NCBI GenBank assembly: GCA_039583695.1
Contig: JAVKSL010000061.1
Coordinates: forward strand, 1 to 17,683
DNA from: JAVKSL01 sp039583695
GTDB lineage: Bacteria > Actinomycetota > Acidimicrobiia > Acidimicrobiales > JAJPHD01
Length of the DNA stretch: 17,683 nucleotides
Direction of reading: 5' to 3'
Shown: piece after piece, positions 14,150 through 17,683 of the stretch
How positions within the stretch are numbered: position 1 is the first letter of the stretch
How the letters are laid out: every line of letters begins with the position of its first letter
The notes under the pieces: generated by a model
Databases searched by the model: none
Told to the model about the DNA's origin: nothing
Seen by the model: only the letters and a program-made list of their open reading frames with translations
Made by a program: the position numbers and the translations under genes

Positions 14150-15737
14150 CTATGCGGCTGTGGGCAGGCGGAGGTCGTTGAAGAGGTGTTGCATGTCGAT
14201 GCGGAGGGTCTCGTAGTCGCGGTCGATCTGGGTCCAGGTGGCCGGTCGACGTCCGGGGTGGGGGCTGCGCACCCCGGCGAGGATGGGGGCGATGACCTGG
14301 TCCCGGAGCACCCCGACGCCGCTGGTGGTTCGGGCGGCGTCGGGTGGGACCTGATAGCGCCGGGTGTGGTCGGGCTTGATGACGAGCTGCTTGGCGCGTA
14401 GCTTTCGGATGTCGTAGGCAGCTTGGCGAACGGTGTAGTCGGTGCCGGCCAGGGCGCCCATGGCGTTGACCTTGGTGGCCAGGTCGGCCACGGTGAACCC
14501 GTCGGGTGCGACCGACAAGGCGGTGGTGGCGGCCAGGACAGCTCGGGCTCGCGGCTTGTTTCAAGTCGATGCCTCCGACGCGGGTGGCGCCGAGGCGGGA
14601 CGGGAAGGGGAGCTGGTCCAAGGTGCCGTCGGCGATGAAGCCGACATCGACACAGTCGAGCATGGTCAAGAAACGCTCGACCATGGACCGGAGCCGGTCG
14701 ACGATGACCGGGAAGCGATCCAGGACCCGGCCGGTCCCGAGCTGGCGGGTGTTGTGGACCACCGCCTCGAAGCGCAGCACGTGCTCGCCTTTGCTGTAGG
14801 CCTTGAGCGTCAGCAGGCCGAAATGCACCTTGAAGATGGTCAGGTCCCAGCGAGGTGTCTCGATCACCATGCCTTGTCGAGGGGAGAGGTCACCGCCTTT
14901 GCGGTGTGGGCGGCCCTTGGCGCCGAACATGGTCCGCACCTTGGGGACATCGAGGCGCGACCGGGTCCGATCGAGCATCGACTCGAAGACGCTATCCAGC
15001 CGGGCGCCGGAGGCGAAGATCAGGTTCCGGCTGTACTCGACCTGGTAGATCGAGTAGCTGTAACGGAACCCCGAGCGGTCCTGATCGGTGAGGTCGAGCC
15101 CGAAGCACAAACAGGCGGTGTAGATCCATCGATCGCAGACCTGGCCCAGTCGCCCTACGATCGACGGTGTCGACCAGGTGTCTGCGATCCGGGCCAGGCC
15201 CACGGGGTCGGCTGTTGCGGTGAAGCAGTTGCCCTCTTTGGTGTAGCCGATCCCCGCCGCGCCCGCCTGCGCGGCGACGAACTCGTGGCCGTTGACGATG
15301 ACCTGGGCGGAGAACGGCGCATGTCCCGACATTTTGATCGTCACATGGCCGAACTCGGGGTCCATGATGTGGAACGAGTAGTGGTTGACGTAGGACTTCT
15401 TTTTGGCCAGGTTCCCGATGTGGCCGCGGGTCTTCGAGCGCCGCACATCCCACACCGTTGCCGGGGCCCTGGCCACCAAGATCAAGAACACGCCGGTGCC
15501 CACGTCATGGCTGGCCAGGTAGTCCTCGGCGATGCGGTGCTTGCGCTCCTCGGCCTTGCAGTCGATGATCTCCACGCCGTGCGCGTTTCCCCACGCCCGG
15601 ACTCGCCGGGCGAAACGACCCGCCAGGCGCATCAGATGGTTGTTGTCCAACTCGTCGTCGCTGCCGCCGTGCCAGCGCCGCCACCACGTGACCGATCGGC
15701 ACCACCCGCCCAAGGCCCCAACTGCCCGAAGGGCCAT
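14150..15737 (-). pseudogene. Frameshifted gene of an uncharacterised mobile-looking protein family
   Basis: The frame from 15737 reads DNNHLMRLAGRFARRVRAW, then EERKHRIAEDYLASHDVG, VNHYSFHIMDPEFGHVTIKM, VNGHEFVAAQA, RYSYSIYQVEYSRNLIF, LTIFKVHFGLLTLKAYSKGEHVLRFEAVVHN and RVGGIDL. At about 14556-14566 (minus-strand GACTTGAAACAAG) one base must be skipped to continue as KPRARAVLAATTALSVAPDGFTVADLATKVNAMG...RRYQVPPDA...RDYETLRIDMQHLFNDLRLPTAA, stopping at 14150. I recognise this as a family of ~450-500-residue proteins of unknown function found in many, often near-identical, copies per genome. The C-terminal part looks like a winged-helix DNA-binding region. The N-terminal ~70 residues usual for relatives are absent, and the first ~35 residues here do not fit, so the gene is probably truncated as well as frameshifted. 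Confidence 0.62.
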
Positions 15738-15765
15738 CCGTTCCGAGCTTGTCTCGGAACGGATG
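15735..15765. repeat. Perfect 13-bp inverted repeat (hairpin) at the truncated edge of the mobile-looking gene
   Basis: CATCCGTTCCGAG (15735-15747) and CTCGGAACGGATG (15753-15765) are exact reverse complements around the 5-nt loop CTTGT. No T-run follows on either strand, so it is not a typical terminator. The minus-strand ATG of the neighbouring open frame (15737) lies inside the stem. It sits between the mobile-looking gene and a broken methyltransferase, so an element end or recombination site is possible. Confidence 0.85.
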
Positions 15766-15868
15766 TAGGTGCTTCCTCCTGAAAAAGGGGCTCAAAGGCA
15801 GGCCTTCATCCCTGTCACACTCGCCTCCTCTGGCTTTCTTCGGCTATCTCGGGCCTCCGGAGCCCGAT

Positions 15869-16185
15869 ACCGACGCGGCAGGAGTCGAGGCGGTGTGCAC
15901 GCTTCTGTCCGAGCGATCACAGCGCGCGTTGCCCCGCCTCGCCGAGACGGGTTCGTCGCAGATGCGGCGTTGGTGGATGGCAGCCATACCTTCCACAACG
16001 TGTTCGTAGACCTCTATTTCTTGCGCCAGATCGTGCGCCCGGGCGGACTCGTGATCCTCGACGGCTGTAACCACTCGTCCGTGGCCAGGGCCGTCCGATA
16101 CTTCGAAGGCAACGCGGGATGGCAGTGTCGGCCGATGGCACCACTTCGAAGAAACCCGACCGCGGTAAGAGAAGTGGTAGGCTAA
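15869..16185 (+). pseudogene. Class I SAM-dependent methyltransferase fragment, frameshifted
   Basis: One frame gives AGVEAVCTLLSERSQRALPRLAETG up to about 15952. Shifting by one base there (one base appears deleted in GACGGGTTCGTC) continues as FVADAALVDGSHTFHNVFVDLYFLRQIVRPGG and LVILDGCNHSSVARAVRYFEGNAGWQ. This is the second half of a Methyltransf_24-like fold: a SER..ALPRL segment, the VDGSH acidic/histidine motif, then RPGGLVILD. The AdoMet-binding N-terminal half (DxGxxxG) was not found upstream in any frame, and the family C-terminus is also lost, so only a ~100-residue scrap remains. It abuts the mobile-looking gene, which may have truncated it. Confidence 0.65.
16178..16183 (+). promoter_or_regulatory. 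Putative -10 element for a leaderless antitoxin-toxin transcript
   Basis: TAGGCT fits the actinobacterial TANNNT -10 pattern and lies 6 nt before the antitoxin ATG (16190), so transcription would start at or next to the ATG. The absence of any Shine-Dalgarno before that ATG agrees with a leaderless mRNA. No convincing -35 was seen. Confidence 0.4.
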
Positions 16186-16189
16186 AAGT

Positions 16190-16483
16190 ATGAGCCACGC
16201 CGAGAAGGTGACTATAAGTCTCCCCGCAGAGCTGTTGGCCCGGATCGAGCACCGGCGCCACGACCGGGAGATAAGTCGGTCCGAGGTTGTCTCCGAGTTG
16301 CTGTGGCGCGGCTGGCGCCAAGCAGAGGCCGAAGAGCGCGAGGAACGCTACCGGTCCGCCTACCAGGCGCAGCCTGAAACCGACGCCGAACGCGCTTGGG
16401 CCGAGGAGGCAGCAGAAGAACTGTTTAGCGAGGACGACACCGGTTGGAGCCACACCGACCGCCCTGCCGGTGCGACGAGCTGA
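16190..16483 (+). CDS. Ribbon-helix-helix antitoxin (MazE/CopG-like)
   Basis: The 97-residue protein begins KVTISLPAELLARIEHRRHDREISRSEVVSELLWRGWRQ (about 6-44), the beta-strand plus two-helix pattern of ribbon-helix-helix DNA-binding domains. An acidic, helical tail (EAEEREERYRSAYQ...AWAEEAAEELFSEDD) follows, which in such antitoxins wraps and blocks the toxin. As in other type II modules it should bind and neutralise the toxin and repress its own promoter. Its 3' end overlaps the toxin gene by 14 bp. It is intact and sits between a methyltransferase scrap and the toxin, in the accessory stretch before tRNA-Val. Confidence 0.85.
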   Translation: MSHAEKVTISLPAELLARIEHRRHDREISRSEVVSELLWRGWRQAEAEEREERYRSAYQAQPETDAERAWAEEAAEELFSEDDTGWSHTDRPAGATS

Positions 16484-16799
16484 GGTCTGGTGGGCGGAAC
16501 GACCGCCCGGCCAGCGCCACCCCGTTGTTCTGCTCTCCTGGGACGCCCACGGCAGCTGGCGGGACCGTGTCACTGTCGCCGACATCACCACTCGGGTCCG
16601 AGGGCTCGACGCTGAAGTGCCGCTCAACGAGGACGACGGGATGCCCCGGCCCTGCGTGGTCAATCTGGACAACCTGGCGACTGTGCCGCGCAGCATCCTT
16701 CGGTCTCCAATCACCAGGCTGAGTGCTCGGCGGATGGCCGAGGTCAGCCGAGCCGCGCACTTGGCCCTTGGGTTGCCCCTCCCCTGTACGACCGTGTAG
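16470..16799 (+). CDS. MazF/PemK-like endoribonuclease toxin
   Basis: The 109-residue protein starts at GTG 16470, inside the antitoxin gene. It shows the PemK/MazF core: RRAEVWWAERPPGQRHPVVLLS (about 3-24), VTVADITTRVRGLDAEVPL (37-55), then PRPCVVNLDNLATVPRSILRSPITRLSARRMAEVSRAAHLALGL. RxxVWWA and VVNLDNLxTVP are the signature segments. Relatives cut single-stranded mRNA at short sequence motifs and stop growth when the antitoxin is degraded. The open frame extends upstream to 16287, but that portion is an out-of-frame shadow of the antitoxin. The 14-bp overlap with the antitoxin gene indicates translational coupling. Confidence 0.87.
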   Translation: MRRAEVWWAERPPGQRHPVVLLSWDAHGSWRDRVTVADITTRVRGLDAEVPLNEDDGMPRPCVVNLDNLATVPRSILRSPITRLSARRMAEVSRAAHLALGLPLPCTTV

Positions 16800-16836
16800 C
16801 CGGGCCGTGGTGGGGCGGCGGCGTCACAAAGTGGAT

Positions 16837-16929
16837 ATGGCGCAGGTGTGCGCTGAGCTGGAGGTACTGGAGAAGGTCCGGGCTGCGCGCCGGCAACTGG
16901 TCGAGGCTGGTCCCGTGCCGTCCGATTGA
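16837..16929 (+). CDS. Possible 30-residue helical micro-ORF, doubtful
   Basis: ATG 16837 opens a 30-residue frame, MAQVCAELEVLEKVRAARRQ and on to VEAGPVPSD, predicted to form a charged amphipathic helix with high third-position GC. A GTG further upstream in the same frame is also possible. There is no good ribosome-binding site and no family was recognised. It could be a scrap of a larger lost gene between the toxin and tRNA-Val. Confidence 0.2.
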   Translation: MAQVCAELEVLEKVRAARRQLVEAGPVPSD

Positions 16930-16930
16930 T

Positions 16931-17007
16931 TGGTGGGCGCTGCCGGGCTCGAACCGGCGACCTTCTGGTTGTAAGCCAGATGCTCTGACCAACTGAGCTA
17001 AGCGCCC
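16931..17007 (-). tRNA. tRNA-Val (TAC)
   Basis: On the minus strand, acceptor GGGCGCT (from 17007) pairs with AGCGCCC, followed by discriminator A and an encoded CCA (16933-16931). The D arm is TAGCTCAGTTGGTCAGAGC. Stem TCTGG/CCAGA encloses CTTACAA with anticodon TAC. The T stem encloses TTCGAGC. Its 3' end points left, towards the toxin-antitoxin, broken methyltransferase and mobile-looking gene. Confidence 0.96.
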
Positions 17008-17091
17008 TGCATTCTGGCCGGCGGGGGGCACCGGCACTCGACCACAACCGTAACCACCCGGGACCACCGACGGGTATCGTGGCACCTACAC

Positions 17092-17098
17092 AAGGAGG
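17092..17098 (+). promoter_or_regulatory. Strong Shine-Dalgarno for the Nfu-type gene
   Basis: AAGGAGG lies 7 nt before ATG 17106 and decides that start over the longer open frame from 17079. A TATCGT hexamer at 17075-17080 could be the -10, but the matching -35 is weak. Confidence 0.85.
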
Positions 17099-17105
17099 CA
17101 TCGCA

Positions 17106-17441
17106 ATGACGGAGACCACCCTGAATCTGAGCGAGGACGAGCGTACCCAGCGGCTGGCCGGGCTGAACGCCCTCATCGAGGTGATGCGCCCGGCGGTGAA
17201 GGTGGACGGTGGCGACCTGATGCTGGTAGGCGCGGACGTGGAGACCGGAGTCATCGAGGTGGTGCTGCAAGGGGCGTGCAGCTCGTGTGCCATCAGCGCC
17301 ACCACCTTGAAGGCCGGGGTGGAGCGAATCCTGAAGGACCGGCTGGACTGGGTAACCGAGGTCCGGGGGGACGTGGACGCCTCGGTTCCCTACGAGACGA
17401 GCGTCACCCTGGGCAAGGGCAGCTACGTCCCCAGACACTGA
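17106..17441 (+). CDS. NifU C-terminal domain / Nfu-type iron-sulfur cluster scaffold
   Basis: The 111-residue protein is essentially one NifU C-terminal domain: LNALIEVMRPAVKVDGGDLMLVGADVETGVIEVVLQGACSSCAISATTLKAGVERILKDRL. The CSSC motif in QGACSSCAIS carries the two cysteines that hold a cluster between two subunits. Such proteins accept and deliver [4Fe-4S] or [2Fe-2S] clusters to client enzymes in the cytoplasm. Residues after about 80 (DWVTEVRGDVDASVPYETSVTLGKGSYVPRH) form a lineage-specific tail. It stands alone, divergent from tRNA-Val and convergent with the small Lys-rich gene. Confidence 0.9.
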   Translation: MTETTLNLSEDERTQRLAGLNALIEVMRPAVKVDGGDLMLVGADVETGVIEVVLQGACSSCAISATTLKAGVERILKDRLDWVTEVRGDVDASVPYETSVTLGKGSYVPRH

Positions 17442-17454
17442 GCGGACCGGCGGG

Positions 17455-17571
17455 CTACCCGGCGCTGGGCTTCTTGCCCTCCGCGGCCTTGGCTGCCTTG
17501 GCTGCGCGCTTCTCCTTGACTGTCCTGCCCGGCTTCTTGGCGCTGTTGGTGGCTGGTGCCTTTGATCCCAT
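17455..17571 (-). CDS. 38-residue Lys/Ala-rich conserved small protein
   Basis: ATG 17571 opens a 38-residue frame, MGSKAPATNSAKKPGRTVKE and then KRAAKAAKAAEGKKPSAG, ending with TAG at 17455. The pattern KKPGRTxKEKRAAKxAK is familiar from tiny basic proteins annotated as hypothetical in many actinomycetes; the role is unknown, and nucleic-acid or ribosome association would be a guess from charge alone. It follows the stop codon of an upstream minus-strand gene with only 4 nt between (TAAGGGGATG), so it is probably translationally coupled. TACTCT, 6 nt before the ATG, overlaps that stop and could alternatively be a leaderless -10. Confidence 0.7.
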   Translation of the reverse strand: MGSKAPATNSAKKPGRTVKEKRAAKAAKAAEGKKPSAG

Positions 17572-17575
17572 CCCC

Positions 17576-17683
17576 TTAGAGTACCGCCACGGGCTCGCCT
17601 CCCGCCACGGGCTCGTCCGCCACGGGCTCGCCTCCCGCCACGGGCTCGTCCGCCACGGGCTCGCCTCCCGCCACGGGCTGGAC
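17576..17683 (-). CDS. C-terminal end of an unidentified protein with EPVADEPVAGG repeats, 5' partial
   Basis: The minus strand from the window edge is open and reads PVAGGEPVADE repeated three times, then PVAVL and TAA at 17578-17576. It is rich in Glu/Asp, Val, Pro, Ala and Gly and could form an extended acidic tail. Only about 35 residues are visible, so the protein cannot be identified. The case for coding is that the repeat keeps the frame, has no stops, and its stop codon sits exactly 4 nt before the next gene's ATG. Confidence 0.5.
   Translation of the reverse strand, partial: VQPVAGGEPVADEPVAGGEPVADEPVAGGEPVAVL
17585..17683. repeat. 33-bp tandem repeat, three copies to the window edge
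   Basis: The unit is an 18-bp half CGCCACGGGCTCGCCTCC plus a 15-bp half CGCCACGGGCTCGTC. Three copies run almost identically to the window edge, differing only in the last bases. Both halves share CGCCACGGGCTCG, so the array probably arose by duplication of a ~15-18-bp unit. The length is a multiple of three and fits the minus-strand EPVADEPVAGG frame. Confidence 0.93.

Noticed and set aside
14100..14150. Duplicate of the tRNA-Val 3' end as an attachment site on the far side of the islet
   Set aside because: No matching sequence was found by eye in this interval or elsewhere in the left part of the islet.
14049..14555. C-terminal read-through of the mobile-looking frame (His/Arg/Pro-rich)
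   Set aside because: After the frameshift this frame loses all family similarity, while the other frame (14150-14555) continues with a plausible winged-helix-like tail.
14442..15782. Long plus-strand open frame (446 residues) opposite the mobile-looking gene
   Set aside because: It is antisense to a frame with clear conserved blocks, its translation shows no recognisable domains, and long antisense frames are expected at this GC content.
17585..17683. CRISPR array
   Set aside because: The repeats are directly adjacent without unique spacers and keep a coding frame, so this is a tandem repeat.

Overview
This is a high-GC window from the main chromosome, or a large replicon, of an actinomycete-type bacterium (Actinomycetota). 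The evidence is a stand-alone TatA, a PknB-type Ser/Thr kinase, an ECF sigma factor with a membrane anti-sigma, a GT87 mannosyltransferase-like protein, TANNNT-type promoters close to start codons, and GTG starts. Long poly-Thr linkers in exported proteins make an Acidimicrobiia-like lineage plausible, but that is inference only.

Layout. Positions 1-1163 (minus) hold the first ~387 residues of a GlcD-type FAD-linked oxidase, running off the left edge. Divergent from it, 1235-2108 (plus) carries tatA and a small unrecognised membrane protein. Two tRNA genes, Asp(GTC) and Phe(GAA), follow at 2158-2310, then a frameshifted scrap of a serine resolvase (2397-2493). A plus-strand run from 2516 to 7445 encodes an aspartyl/asparaginyl beta-hydroxylase-like 2-oxoglutarate oxygenase, a GT87-like membrane glycosyltransferase, and a three-gene flavin electron-transfer cassette: a haem/FAD ferric-reductase-like transmembrane oxidoreductase, a secreted FMN-binding protein with the SGAT flavinylation motif, and ApbE. 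In that cassette the membrane reductase would pass electrons from cytosolic NAD(P)H outwards to the covalently flavinylated protein made by ApbE.

Positions 7508-9222 (minus) encode a membrane Ser/Thr kinase translationally coupled (ATGA) to a Thr-rich lipoprotein. Divergent from these, 9387-11044 (plus) encodes an ECF sigma factor overlapping a membrane anti-sigma-like protein whose outer tail contains three copies of a ~25-residue repeat. A strong intrinsic terminator (11085-11125) closes that unit. Convergent to it, 11148-13995 (minus) holds a two-gene exopolysaccharide unit: a single-pass Thr-rich repeat protein followed by a fused NodB-type polysaccharide deacetylase / family-2 glycosyltransferase.

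Positions 14100-16800 look like an accessory islet. It contains a frameshifted gene of an uncharacterised, mobile-looking protein family, a perfect 13-bp hairpin at that gene's truncated 5' edge, a frameshifted methyltransferase fragment, and an intact MazEF-like toxin-antitoxin pair. The islet side faces the 3' end of tRNA-Val(TAC) (16931-17007, minus). The right end returns to housekeeping content: a NifU-C/Nfu iron-sulfur scaffold, a 38-residue Lys/Ala-rich protein too short for most gene callers, and the C-terminal end of an unidentified minus-strand protein made of 11-residue EPVADEPVAGG repeats that runs off the right edge.
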